DNA of 64,000 bases from Oricola indica (lineage in GTDB: Bacteria > Pseudomonadota > Alphaproteobacteria > Rhizobiales > Rhizobiaceae), in the NCBI RefSeq assembly GCF_019966595.1, contig NZ_JAINFJ010000001.1, forward strand, positions 992,001-1,056,000, given 5' to 3'. A program made the position numbers and the translations under genes. Positions 56,167 to 64,000 of the stretch are shown here, piece after piece. How positions within the stretch are numbered: position 1 is the first letter of the stretch; each line of letters begins with the position of its first letter. The notes beneath the pieces are model-generated. The model did no database searches. It worked only from the letters and a program-made list of their open reading frames with translations, and had not been told where the DNA came from.

Positions 56167-56192
56167 AAAAAAAGGGCCGCCGAAGCGACCCT
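56167..56192 (-). terminator. Terminator after the beta-barrel protein gene
   Basis: Stem AGGGCCGC/GCGACCCT with CGAA loop (one G-T pair), T-run on the minus strand. Confidence 0.8.
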
Positions 56193-56216
56193 CTCGTCCC
56201 CGCCGTGATGGCGCGC

Positions 56217-57185
56217 CTACCAGATGTTGTAGCGCAGCCCGAAATTCACCTGATGCGTTCCGTAGCCGTTGGACGACAGTCCCGCCCCGGTGGTGCCGCC
56301 GGTGGACAGGATCTTCGCGCCGAAATTCATGTAGCGATAGGCGGCCTCGATGGTCACATTGTCGGTGACGTTATAGCCGAGGCCCGCCGTCACGCTGTAG
56401 CCGAGGCGATAATCGACGCCTTCGGACACGGTGCCCGGCTGGGTATAGGGTTCGTTGGGTCCCGGCTGCTCCGCGACACCGAAGGCCTGACAACCTTCCT
56501 CGCGCACTGCGGCGCTGCGCGGAACGCAGACCACGGAATCGATTTCCTCGCGCCAGGCTAGACGGCCGATGCCGACGCCCGCGCCGACGAAAGGCGTGAA
56601 GCCGTAGAAAGTGCCGAGGTCGGCATAGACATTCGCCATCGCGTAGACGACATCGTATTCGACATTGTCCTGGTCGATACAGTTCGTGATGAAATCGTCG
56701 CCGATATAGGTGTATTCGTCGCCGTCGCCGTTAACGTCGACAAAGGTTCCCCAGCCGTTACAAGGATTGGCCTCGCCAGGCTGAACGGCCAGCGGGTCGC
56801 CGAGATTGGCGCTGAATTCGTCCTCGTACATCAGTTCCGATGTCGAGTAGTTCGTGCCCGCCAGACGTCCGAGGCCAGCATCCATGCGCAGGAAATTGTT
56901 GAAGCGGTAGCCGGCACCGACGGCGAAGTGGATCTTGTCGGTGTAATTGTTGTCCACATACGTGCTGAAGGCCGGGTTGCCGTAGATGCTGACGTCGTGA
57001 TTGCCATTGAAATTGATGCCGAGATCGCCGCGGATATACCAGCCCGACCCGAGTTCGGCCGGCTTCTGGATGAAATTCGCATCATCGACGAAAATACCGT
57101 CCATGTCGGCGGCGCCCGCCTGGGATCCCGCCATGAATGCCGTCGCAACGCCAATGGCACAGATCCGTTTCTTCAATTTCGTCAT
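56217..57185 (-). CDS. Outer membrane beta-barrel protein with calcium-type loop
   Basis: 322 residues. Signal peptide of about 25 residues ending AGA. An eight-strand porin-like barrel is suggested by alternating segments (GWYIRGDLGINF, KIHFAVGAGYRFN, TPFVGAGVGIGRLAW, VTAGLGYNVTDNVTIEAAYR) and the C-terminal HQVNFGLRYNIW ending in an aromatic residue. Loop cysteines (NPCNG, TNCID, VVCVP, EGCQA) and a loop reading DVNGDGDEY, a calcium-binding-like pattern, occur between strands. Similar to rhizobial Omp25/Omp31-like proteins. A related gene is next to it. Confidence 0.85.
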   Translation of the reverse strand: MTKLKKRICAIGVATAFMAGSQAGAADMDGIFVDDANFIQKPAELGSGWYIRGDLGINFNGNHDVSIYGNPAFSTYVDNNYTDKIHFAVGAGYRFNNFLRMDAGLGRLAGTNYSTSELMYEDEFSANLGDPLAVQPGEANPCNGWGTFVDVNGDGDEYTYIGDDFITNCIDQDNVEYDVVYAMANVYADLGTFYGFTPFVGAGVGIGRLAWREEIDSVVCVPRSAAVREEGCQAFGVAEQPGPNEPYTQPGTVSEGVDYRLGYSVTAGLGYNVTDNVTIEAAYRYMNFGAKILSTGGTTGAGLSSNGYGTHQVNFGLRYNIW

Positions 57186-57310
57186 GGCTCAACTCTCTTG
57201 CGCTGACCGGGACACAGCGGAATCGCATCCGGCGGAGCCCCCTTCACGCACTATTAAGGATAAGAGTTAAGCCGCAGTTAAGCATGTTCTTTAACCCGAT
57301 ACTTTAACGG

Positions 57311-57340
57311 AAAAGGCCCGATCGCTTTCGCGACCGGGCC
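57311..57340 (-). terminator. Terminator after second beta-barrel gene
   Basis: Stem GGCCCGATCGC/GCGACCGGGCC with one mismatch, loop TTTC; TTTT on the minus strand. Confidence 0.75.
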
Positions 57341-57363
57341 CATATCGGGAAAGCGTTTGCGGC

Positions 57364-58224
57364 TTACTTGTAAACCGGCAGGGGCTCCGGCTGGTAGACA
57401 ACCTCGACCGGCCGTTCGCAGCCGCCAAACTTGTAGCGCAGGCCCGCCTTGACCTGGTGCGAAGTCATGCCGCCGTCATGTCCGTACCCCGTGTTGTCCA
57501 CGGTGCCGAACATCTCGCCGCTGGTGATGTGCTGGTACTTGTAGCCGACATCCGCCGCCAGGCTGCAGCTGATATCCACCGAGACACCTGCCATGAGGGC
57601 GTAGGCGAAGCGCCAGTCATAACCACCCTCGTGCCAGACGGTCGGGTCGCAGTTGCCCGGATTGCCGGTTTCGCAGGCCGTATTGCCCAAATCGCTCCAA
57701 TGGACATAGGAGCCGCCGAAGCCGCCGCCGACATAGGGCGTGACGCGGCCATAGGTTCCAAGATCGACATAGGCATTCGCCATCAGCGTCAGTGCGGAGA
57801 ACGTCGCAATATCCGTCGATGTGCAGTCGAGCGCCACGCCGCAGGACCCGAGCGTGTAGCCTGTGAACTTTCCATTGCCCGTCCAGTCGGCTGTCACGTC
57901 AGCGCGGAAGAAATTGTTGACCTTGTAGCCAACGCCGCCACCCACGGTGAATGTGCTGCGGAATCCGGACGAGAAGATCGAATTGGTAAGCAGAAGCGGA
58001 TCGTCGGTTGCGATCGCGTAGTGCCCGGTATGAAAGATGTTGTAGGAATAGCCCACATCACCGCGCAGATACCATCCCGACACGGGAGCGGGAACATGCT
58101 CCGGCGCCTTGAAAATCGGCGTTTCGATAATCGGGGGTTCGTAGATGTCTGCCGCCATTGCGGGCGCGACACCGGCAACGGCGAGCGTCGCGCCGCAAAG
58201 CAGGTATTTCGCTGCAGTCTTCAT
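57364..58224 (-). CDS. Outer membrane beta-barrel protein (paralog of the neighbour)
   Basis: 286 residues. Signal peptide ends AMA at about residue 24. Eight predicted strands with GWYLRGDVGYSYN, TFTVGGGVGYKVNNFFRAD, TPYVGGGFGGSYVHW and SHQVKAGLRYKFGG. The C-terminus is extended by a proline-rich tail, so it does not end in the usual aromatic residue. Several loop cysteines. The layout is like the upstream neighbour, but with low identity. Rhizobial Omp25-type porin-like protein; ligand or partner unknown. Confidence 0.85.
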   Translation of the reverse strand: MKTAAKYLLCGATLAVAGVAPAMAADIYEPPIIETPIFKAPEHVPAPVSGWYLRGDVGYSYNIFHTGHYAIATDDPLLLTNSIFSSGFRSTFTVGGGVGYKVNNFFRADVTADWTGNGKFTGYTLGSCGVALDCTSTDIATFSALTLMANAYVDLGTYGRVTPYVGGGFGGSYVHWSDLGNTACETGNPGNCDPTVWHEGGYDWRFAYALMAGVSVDISCSLAADVGYKYQHITSGEMFGTVDNTGYGHDGGMTSHQVKAGLRYKFGGCERPVEVVYQPEPLPVYK

Positions 58225-58365
58225 GGTCTGATCCTTCCAACAGCCCTGGAACTCGGTAAAACAGGCTTATCGCAAACCTCGAGCGCTATACTGGTCGTGA
58301 AAAGTTAAAACGCACTTAACCCTGTTTTTTTACCGTGTTTGTTGACCATAAACGGCGCAGACAAA

Positions 58366-58390
58366 CAAAAACGGCGCCTCGCGGCGCCGT
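58366..58390 (-). terminator. Terminator after glmM
   Basis: Stem ACGGCGCC/GGCGCCGT with loop TCGC and a T-run on the minus strand. Confidence 0.82.
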
Positions 58391-58414
58391 CTGAAAACGT
58401 CGATTTCGGAAACG

Positions 58415-59764
58415 TCAGGCGGCGGTCTTCTGCCCCGCAATCACGCCGACGATATCGTCGACGACCTGCTCGACAATGGCGCGGTCATCGCCTTCCGCCA
58501 TCACCCGGATCACCGGCTCGGTACCCGACGGACGAATGACGAGCCGCCCGTCACCCAGACGGCTGCGGCCGTCATCGATCGCCGATTGCACCTGCTTGTT
58601 CTCAAGCGGTTTACGGCCGGAGAACCGGACATTCTTGAGCACTTGCGGAACCGGTTCGAACTTGCGGCACACCTCGCTTGCCGGCTTGCCAGCGGCGCGG
58701 ATGCAGGCGATCACCTGCAGCGCGGATATCAGCCCGTCGCCCGTGGTCGAATAGTCCGACAGCACGATGTGGCCCGACTGCTCACCACCGACATTGTAGC
58801 CATGCGCGCGCATGTGTTCGACGACGTAACGGTCGCCGACCTGGGTGCGCACCAGCTCCAGGTTTTTCGAAGCCATGAACCGTTCGAGCCCGAGATTGGA
58901 CATCACGGTTGCGACCAGACCGCCGCCGGTGAGCCTCTCGCGCCGGTGCCAGTCTTCTGCAATCAGCGCCATCAGCTGATCGCCATCCACGACGGTGCCG
59001 TGCTCGTCGACGATCAGCATCCGATCCGCGTCGCCATCGAACGCGATGCCGAGATCGGCGCGCACCTCATGCACCTTCTTCGAAAGGCCGAGGGGATTGG
59101 TCGATCCGCAATCCAGGTTGACGTTGAAACCGTCCGGTTTGTTGTTGATGGTCACGACCTCGGCGCCAAGCTCCCAAAGCGCAGCGGGAGCCGCCTTGTA
59201 GGCCGCGCCATTCGCGCAATCGAGCACGAGGCGCATGCCGGACAGCGTCATTTCCTTCGGGAAAGTCCGTTTGGCGAATTCGATATAGCGGTAAAGGTCG
59301 CCCTCGACGCGCTGCGCACGGCCGATCTTGTCGGGCTTCGCCATCTTCGACGACAGGTCCTTGCCGAGCAGCCGCTCGATTTCGAGCTCGATGGAATCGG
59401 AAAGCTTGTAGCCATCGGGTCCGAACAGCTTGATGCCGTTATCGTGAAACGGATTGTGGGATGCCGATATCATCACGCCGATATCGGCGCGCAACGACCG
59501 CGTCAGCATTGCGACGGCGGGGGTCGGAACCGGCCCCAGCAGGAAAACGTCCACGCCTGCGGCCGTGAAGCCGGCCACCATGGCGTTCTCGATCATGTAG
59601 CCGGACAGGCGCGTATCCTTGCCGATCACAACCCGATGGCGATGGCCACCGCGCTGAAACGCCACGCCGACGGCCATGCCGACCTTCATGGCGATCTCTG
59701 CCGTCATCGGGTGTTTGTTGGCCGTGCCCCGGATACCGTCGGTGCCGAAATAATTTCTTGTCAT
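58415..59764 (-). CDS. glmM: Phosphoglucosamine mutase
   Basis: 449 residues. Phosphoserine loop [10 protein letters not shown] with S102, metal loop [11 protein letters not shown], sugar-binding [13 protein letters not shown] and phosphate-binding [14 protein letters not shown]. It converts glucosamine 6-phosphate to glucosamine 1-phosphate for peptidoglycan and LPS. ATG 59764 is chosen over a longer frame because [13 protein letters not shown] is the normal N-terminus. It lies downstream of ftsH on the same strand, the usual order, with a terminator between. Confidence 0.96.
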   Translation of the reverse strand: MTRNYFGTDGIRGTANKHPMTAEIAMKVGMAVGVAFQRGGHRHRVVIGKDTRLSGYMIENAMVAGFTAAGVDVFLLGPVPTPAVAMLTRSLRADIGVMISASHNPFHDNGIKLFGPDGYKLSDSIELEIERLLGKDLSSKMAKPDKIGRAQRVEGDLYRYIEFAKRTFPKEMTLSGMRLVLDCANGAAYKAAPAALWELGAEVVTINNKPDGFNVNLDCGSTNPLGLSKKVHEVRADLGIAFDGDADRMLIVDEHGTVVDGDQLMALIAEDWHRRERLTGGGLVATVMSNLGLERFMASKNLELVRTQVGDRYVVEHMRAHGYNVGGEQSGHIVLSDYSTTGDGLISALQVIACIRAAGKPASEVCRKFEPVPQVLKNVRFSGRKPLENKQVQSAIDDGRSRLGDGRLVIRPSGTEPVIRVMAEGDDRAIVEQVVDDIVGVIAGQKTAA

Positions 59765-59834
59765 GAGATGCCCGTCGAGCGCCCGTCTTTTCGTGTCCCC
59801 TGCCCGCGCACCCGTATACACCACGCGACTCCAT

Positions 59835-59859
59835 GAAAAAAGGCCGCCGAAGCGGCCTT
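59835..59859 (-). terminator. Terminator after ftsH
   Basis: Stem AAGGCCGC/GCGGCCTT with CGAA loop, then a T-run on the minus strand. glmM lies just beyond and may rely on its own promoter or readthrough. Confidence 0.8.
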
Positions 59860-59881
59860 CCTCAGGCATTGCGGACCACGG

Positions 59882-61819
59882 TTAACCCTGCGGCTGCGGC
59901 TCCATTCCGCCGGTGTCAGGCTCGTCGCCCTTGTCGGTCTTCTCCTTGGAGCCGGCCTTCGGCACGGCGGAACCCCGCGAAGGCGGCGTGTCGTCGCCCA
60001 TGTCGCGCGAAGGCTTGCGACCAGCCAAAAGATCCTTGATCTCGTCGCCGGATAGCGTCTCGTATTCGAGCAGGCCTTCGGCGAGCGTGATCCAGTCGTC
60101 TTTCTTCTCGGTCAGGATACGACGCGCCTCGGCATAAGCCTCGTCGACCAGCCGACGAACTTCCATGTCGATGATCTGGGCGGTGTCCTCGGAAATGTTC
60201 TTCTGCTGGGCAACGGAATGCCCGAGGAACACTTCCTGCTGGTTCTCGCCATAGGCGACCTGACCGAGCTTGTCGGAGAAGCCCCACTGCGTAACCATGG
60301 CACGCGCCAGCTTCGTCGCCTGCTCGATGTCGGAAGCGGCACCGGAGGTGATGTTCTCCTTGCCGAACTTCAGCTCCTCGGCGATACGGCCACCCATCAT
60401 GATCGCCAACCGGGAGATCATGTATTTGTAGCTCATCGAGTAGCGGTCGCCTTCCGGCAACTGCATGACCATGCCCAGCGCACGCCCGCGCGGGATGATC
60501 GTCGCCTTGTGGACCGGGTCAGAAGACGGCACGTTCAGCGCCAGGATCGCGTGACCGGCCTCGTGATAGGCGGTCAGCTGCTTTTCTTCCTCGGTCATGG
60601 CGGTGGACCGGCGCTCCGCGCCCATCATCACCTTGTCCTTGGCGTCCTCGAATTCCTGCATGGTGACAAGACGCTTGTTGCGCCGCGCCGCCATCAGGGC
60701 AGCCTCGTTGACGAGGTTCATCAGGTCCGCGCCGGAGAAGCCCGGCGTACCACGCGCGATGACCTTGAGGTCGACATTCGGCGCAAGCGGAACGTTGCGC
60801 ACATGCACCTTGAGGATCTTCTCGCGGCCGATGATATCCGGATTCGGCACGACCACCTGGCGGTCGAAACGGCCGGGACGCATCAGGGCCGGGTCAAGCA
60901 CGTCGGGGCGGTTGGTGGCCGCGATCAGGATGATCGACTCATTGGCCTCGAAACCGTCCATCTCGACAAGAAGCTGGTTCAGCGTCTGCTCACGCTCGTC
61001 ATTGCCGCCGCCGAGACCGGCGCCGCGATGACGGCCGACCGCATCGATTTCGTCGATGAAGATGATGCAGGGCGAATTCTTCTTGGCCTGCTCGAACATG
61101 TCGCGCACGCGGCTCGCGCCGACGCCGACGAACATCTCGACAAAGTCCGAACCGGAAATGGTGAAGAACGGAACGTTCGCCTCGCCGGCGACCGAACGCG
61201 CCAGCAGCGTCTTGCCGGTTCCGGGCGGTCCGACGAGCAGCACGCCGCGCGGAATCTTGCCGCCGAGACGCTGGAACTTCTGCGGATCACGCAGGAACTC
61301 GACGATTTCTTCGAGATCCTGCTTGGCCTCGTCGACACCCGCCACATCGGCGAAGGTGATACGGCCATGCGCTTCCGTGAGAAGCTTGGCGCGCGACTTG
61401 CCGAAGCCCATTGCACGCGAACCGCCACCCTGCATCTGGCGCATGAAGAAAATCCAGACGCCAAGGATGATGATCATCGGCAGCCACGTGAAGACGTAGG
61501 AGAGGAACGAATTCGAACCGTCATTCTCCGGCCGGGCACGTATTTCCACACCCTGACTCTCGAGCCGCTCGACAAGATTGTCGTCGCCGGGAGAATAGGT
61601 CTGGAAGCTGGCGCCGGAGTCGCTGTAGGTACCGCTGATCTGGTCGCCCGCGATGGTCACCGTCTTGACGCGGCCGGTCGAGACGTCCTGGAGGAACTGC
61701 GAATAGGAGACTTCGCGGCTCGACGTCGTCGTCGGCTGGTTGTCGAACATGTTGAACAGCGCGATCAGCATCAATGCGATGATCGCCCACAACGCGAAAT
61801 TTCGATAATTCGGATTCAT
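59882..61819 (-). CDS. ftsH: ATP-dependent zinc metalloprotease FtsH
   Basis: 645 residues. Two membrane helices (about 8-24 and 108-127) flank a periplasmic domain. AAA+ domain: Walker A GPPGTGKT (about 197-204), Walker [12 protein letters not shown] and second region of homology [16 protein letters not shown]. The zinc site HEAGH lies near residue 420. It degrades membrane proteins and, in many bacteria, RpoH. ATG 61819 follows GAGACAGAT; an in-frame GTG at 61843 is less likely. The C-terminal tail is acidic. Confidence 0.97.
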   Translation of the reverse strand: MNPNYRNFALWAIIALMLIALFNMFDNQPTTTSSREVSYSQFLQDVSTGRVKTVTIAGDQISGTYSDSGASFQTYSPGDDNLVERLESQGVEIRARPENDGSNSFLSYVFTWLPMIIILGVWIFFMRQMQGGGSRAMGFGKSRAKLLTEAHGRITFADVAGVDEAKQDLEEIVEFLRDPQKFQRLGGKIPRGVLLVGPPGTGKTLLARSVAGEANVPFFTISGSDFVEMFVGVGASRVRDMFEQAKKNSPCIIFIDEIDAVGRHRGAGLGGGNDEREQTLNQLLVEMDGFEANESIILIAATNRPDVLDPALMRPGRFDRQVVVPNPDIIGREKILKVHVRNVPLAPNVDLKVIARGTPGFSGADLMNLVNEAALMAARRNKRLVTMQEFEDAKDKVMMGAERRSTAMTEEEKQLTAYHEAGHAILALNVPSSDPVHKATIIPRGRALGMVMQLPEGDRYSMSYKYMISRLAIMMGGRIAEELKFGKENITSGAASDIEQATKLARAMVTQWGFSDKLGQVAYGENQQEVFLGHSVAQQKNISEDTAQIIDMEVRRLVDEAYAEARRILTEKKDDWITLAEGLLEYETLSGDEIKDLLAGRKPSRDMGDDTPPSRGSAVPKAGSKEKTDKGDEPDTGGMEPQPQG

Positions 61820-61929
61820 ATCTGTCTCGTTACTGTGCCGCACCGCGATCCGGCGGCAAACCTTGTGTCAAACATAGGTGCGAAGTCCGACATTGCCAAG
61901 GCAATCGGGCGTATCTGCGACGTTTCTGA

Positions 61930-63030
61930 TCAATCAAGGTAACCGGAAATCGGCGGAGACGGGAATCCGGGTTCCCCGGCGCGATCGGCCAGCGCCTGCG
62001 CGACATCGAAATCGGGGCTTGGCAGCAGGTGGTCGTATCCGTAGCCGCCTCCACGCCGATTGCGTCGCTCACGGCCAATTCGCACCCGGCCGCCAGCCTT
62101 CGAAAGAAGGCAGCCGGCCGCCGTCATCCGCTTGCCGGGCGATGCCTCCCGGCAGAAAGCGGCCACCTTTTTCGTGACCGGGACCGGCGGCAGATAGGCC
62201 CCATGCCCGACCCAGCTCAAAACGACCGAGAGTGCCAACATGAAGGCGTCTGTGGCGGGCGCGCTATCACATTGAAGTTCGGCGGTGCGCGCGTCGCTGT
62301 CGAAACGCCAGAGGCTGTCATCGCCCAGCATCGACGCAGCGTTGCGGGCTTCGGCCCGACGCGCGTCGAAGGCCGCGCGAAATGCCTCTGCATCCGTCGT
62401 CGCGGCATCTTCGCCGCGCACGCGAACCCGCTCGAAGCGCGTATCGCAATTGGACGGATCGTCGATCCAGGTCTGGCCCATTGCAGAAAGCCAGTCGCGC
62501 AACTGACTTCGCCGACGGCCGATCAGCGGTCGCACAAACCATGTGCGGCGCTCATACAGCGTCGCAGGCGCGATGCCGGATAACCCGCGCCCCGCGCCGC
62601 GCCTGCCGCGCATCGCGACCGTTTCGGCCTGGTCGTCCAGCGTGTGACCGGTGAGTACGATGCCGCAGTCATAAGCCGTGGCGGCTTCCGCGAGCAGGCG
62701 ATAGCGCGCATACCGCGCGGCCGCTTGCAGCCCCGTTGCGGGCTTTTCGCCGCGCCATTCCTTGATTTCGTGGAGAATGCCGAGCTTCGCGCAGACGTCT
62801 CCGGCCAGTCGCGCCTCGGCGGCGGATGCATCGCGCAGACCGTGATCGACGGTAACCGCCACAAGGCGCCCCGCCTCACCGCGCGCGTCAAAATATGCGT
62901 GAGCGAGACACAGCAAGGCTGTCGAGTCGCCGCCGCCGGAAAGGGCGATCGCGATGCGGTTTCGCGGATCGAACTGAATTGAGGAAAGGGTGCGCCAGAC
63001 AGGCGCGGTCAGGCGATCAGTGCTTAGCAC
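61930..63030 (-). CDS. tilS: tRNA(Ile)-lysidine synthetase
   Basis: 366 residues. PP-loop SGGGDS (31-36), GHTLDDQAET (about 127-136) and a RPLIGRRRSQLRDWL helix; a substrate-domain tail of moderate size. It makes lysidine at the wobble position of the CAU-anticodon tRNA-Ile so that it reads AUA. Start is GTG 63030, inside the end of the cpoB gene (7-base overlap); the frame stays open, and no ATG near it is better placed. Confidence 0.92.
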   Translation of the reverse strand: MLSTDRLTAPVWRTLSSIQFDPRNRIAIALSGGGDSTALLCLAHAYFDARGEAGRLVAVTVDHGLRDASAAEARLAGDVCAKLGILHEIKEWRGEKPATGLQAAARYARYRLLAEAATAYDCGIVLTGHTLDDQAETVAMRGRRGAGRGLSGIAPATLYERRTWFVRPLIGRRRSQLRDWLSAMGQTWIDDPSNCDTRFERVRVRGEDAATTDAEAFRAAFDARRAEARNAASMLGDDSLWRFDSDARTAELQCDSAPATDAFMLALSVVLSWVGHGAYLPPVPVTKKVAAFCREASPGKRMTAAGCLLSKAGGRVRIGRERRNRRGGGYGYDHLLPSPDFDVAQALADRAGEPGFPSPPISGYLD

Positions 63031-63956
63031 TGCGCTCTGGAACGCTCTTCGGCGATCCGGCCACGGACGTTCGGGGACATGTCCGGGTAGCTTGATTGAG
63101 CATCGGCAAAGGTGACGCAGGCGACGTCGCGATCGCCGAGATCGAGCATGATCTGGCCGATCTTGAGCAGGGTTTCAGGCGCTTTCTGCGTATCGGGGTA
63201 GCTCTGACGCAGGGCGATGAAAATCTCCACCGCCTCTTCGAGACGGCCCTGCGCGCGCACGCTTTCCGCCAACCAGAAGCGCGCATCCGGCACCAGCGGG
63301 TCGCTCGGGAACAATTCGACGAAGGACCGGAAAATCCCTTCGGCGACATTGTAATCGCCGTTGAGCACGTTCTCGTAGCCGGACCGGTAGTACACTTCCG
63401 GATCGTCCGGCGTGTTCACGCTGGCCACCGAAGATCCGTCGACGGCCGAGTCGATTGTCTCCTGGGAGAAATCCACCGACCCGTCGACAACATTGCCTTG
63501 CCCGTCGACCGTCAACGTCCCCAGATTGCGCGGCTGTTTCCCGAGCACCGTGCCGCCGCGTCCGTTTTGGGCGGTCGCGGTCTGCGGCGCGGCGGGCTGT
63601 GCGGCCGGCGGATCCGGTACCGCCTCGGCGGTATCGGTCGGCGCGGATAGCGCGGGCAGTGCGCTGTCGCCGGCATCCGTCTGGTCCGAATTCTCGAGTT
63701 CCTGGAAGCGGAACTCGTTGTTTTCCTGCATGCGGCGCAACTGTTCCTGGAGTTCGAGCATCTGGAACGTCAGTTCCTCGATTTTCCCGTTAAGTTGGCG
63801 CACCTGTTCTTCCAGCTGGTAGACGCGCGGATCGGCGGCTTGCGCCACCTCGTAGCTGCCCATCGGCAGCTTGCGCGCCTCGGCGGCCTGCGCTCCCCAT
63901 GCGGCCAACGTGGCAACCGCCAGCACCGCACTGAATAATCTCGGCATTGATACCAT
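63024..63956 (-). CDS. cpoB: Cell division coordinator CpoB (YbgF), Tol-Pal associated
   Basis: 310 residues. Signal peptide of about 25 residues (to AEA), a coiled-coil region (PRVYQLEEQVRQLNGKIEEL and following Q/E-rich part), a low-complexity P/A/T linker, then tetratricopeptide-like repeats (YYRSGYENVLNGDYNVAEGI and the next repeats). It is the trimerising periplasmic partner of TolA. ATG 63956 or 63947 are both possible. It precedes tilS-ftsH-glmM; the tol-pal genes would be beyond the right edge. Confidence 0.9.
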   Translation of the reverse strand: MVSMPRLFSAVLAVATLAAWGAQAAEARKLPMGSYEVAQAADPRVYQLEEQVRQLNGKIEELTFQMLELQEQLRRMQENNEFRFQELENSDQTDAGDSALPALSAPTDTAEAVPDPPAAQPAAPQTATAQNGRGGTVLGKQPRNLGTLTVDGQGNVVDGSVDFSQETIDSAVDGSSVASVNTPDDPEVYYRSGYENVLNGDYNVAEGIFRSFVELFPSDPLVPDARFWLAESVRAQGRLEEAVEIFIALRQSYPDTQKAPETLLKIGQIMLDLGDRDVACVTFADAQSSYPDMSPNVRGRIAEERSRAQC

Positions 63957-64000
63957 TTCGAATAAGCACCCCGCTATCATGGTTAAGGCCGTCAAGCCTG

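Noticed and set aside
60218-61942. 574-codon open frame on the plus strand
   Set aside because: It is the complement of ftsH, whose AAA+ and HEAGH motifs leave no doubt about the coding strand.

Overview
The window looks like a chromosome segment of an alphaproteobacterium of the order Hyphomicrobiales (Rhizobiales), probably marine or from a saline habitat. The support is a PhyR-NepR-EcfG general stress response locus, an rluD-rpoH pair, a serC-serA pair, the order cpoB-tilS-ftsH-glmM, and rhizobial-type small outer membrane beta-barrels. The genus cannot be fixed from the sequence alone. No rRNA, tRNA, CRISPR array or insertion sequence was seen.

1-9.4 kb is a compact general stress response (GSR) island. 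It holds the sigma factor EcfG, its anti-sigma factor NepR, the anti-anti-sigma response regulator PhyR, a soluble HWE histidine kinase that could feed PhyR, and a single-domain receiver. Around them lie small stress proteins: a PRC-barrel protein, a Dps ferritin, DUF1328, a Rho_N-type protein, DUF2254, CsbD, DUF992 and several short unknown membrane proteins. Seven exact copies of the EcfG promoter (GGAAC-N16-CGTT) and two one-mismatch copies stand in front of these genes on both strands, so nearly the whole island reads as one regulon. 9.4-11.6 kb is a divergent LuxR-type regulator and alpha/beta hydrolase pair.

11.8-16.8 kb carries the proton-translocating transhydrogenase genes pntAB, a TerC-like DUF475 protein and a thioesterase. 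A lone 53-residue Flp pilin gene follows. 17.2-23.8 kb is a complete nine-gene N-type ATPase operon (atpDCQRBEFAG, minus strand), with overlapping genes, a long b subunit with a delta-like tail, and no separate delta gene. A three-gene export system (HlyD, ABC ATPase, ABC-2 permease) lies directly upstream on the same strand. A sulfide:quinone oxidoreductase and a DUF2892 protein follow.

28.9-46 kb is accessory metabolism. It contains a BMP-type ABC importer, a partial protocatechuate 4,5-cleavage cluster (ligC, a LysR regulator with two HTH domains, ligI, ligA, ligB), a creatinase, an endonuclease/exonuclease/phosphatase-fold protein, and a spermidine/putrescine-type ABC importer.

46-64 kb is largely core genome: rluD, rpoH, purA, serA and serC (with a likely serC leader RNA), two beta-barrel outer membrane proteins, glmM, ftsH, tilS and cpoB. 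An EamA transporter and a VOC protein are interspersed.

The most notable content is the self-contained GSR island with its promoter set and several unstudied small proteins. Next are the N-ATPase with its b/delta-like subunit, the tandem-HTH LysR regulator, and several strong dyad operators at divergent promoters.
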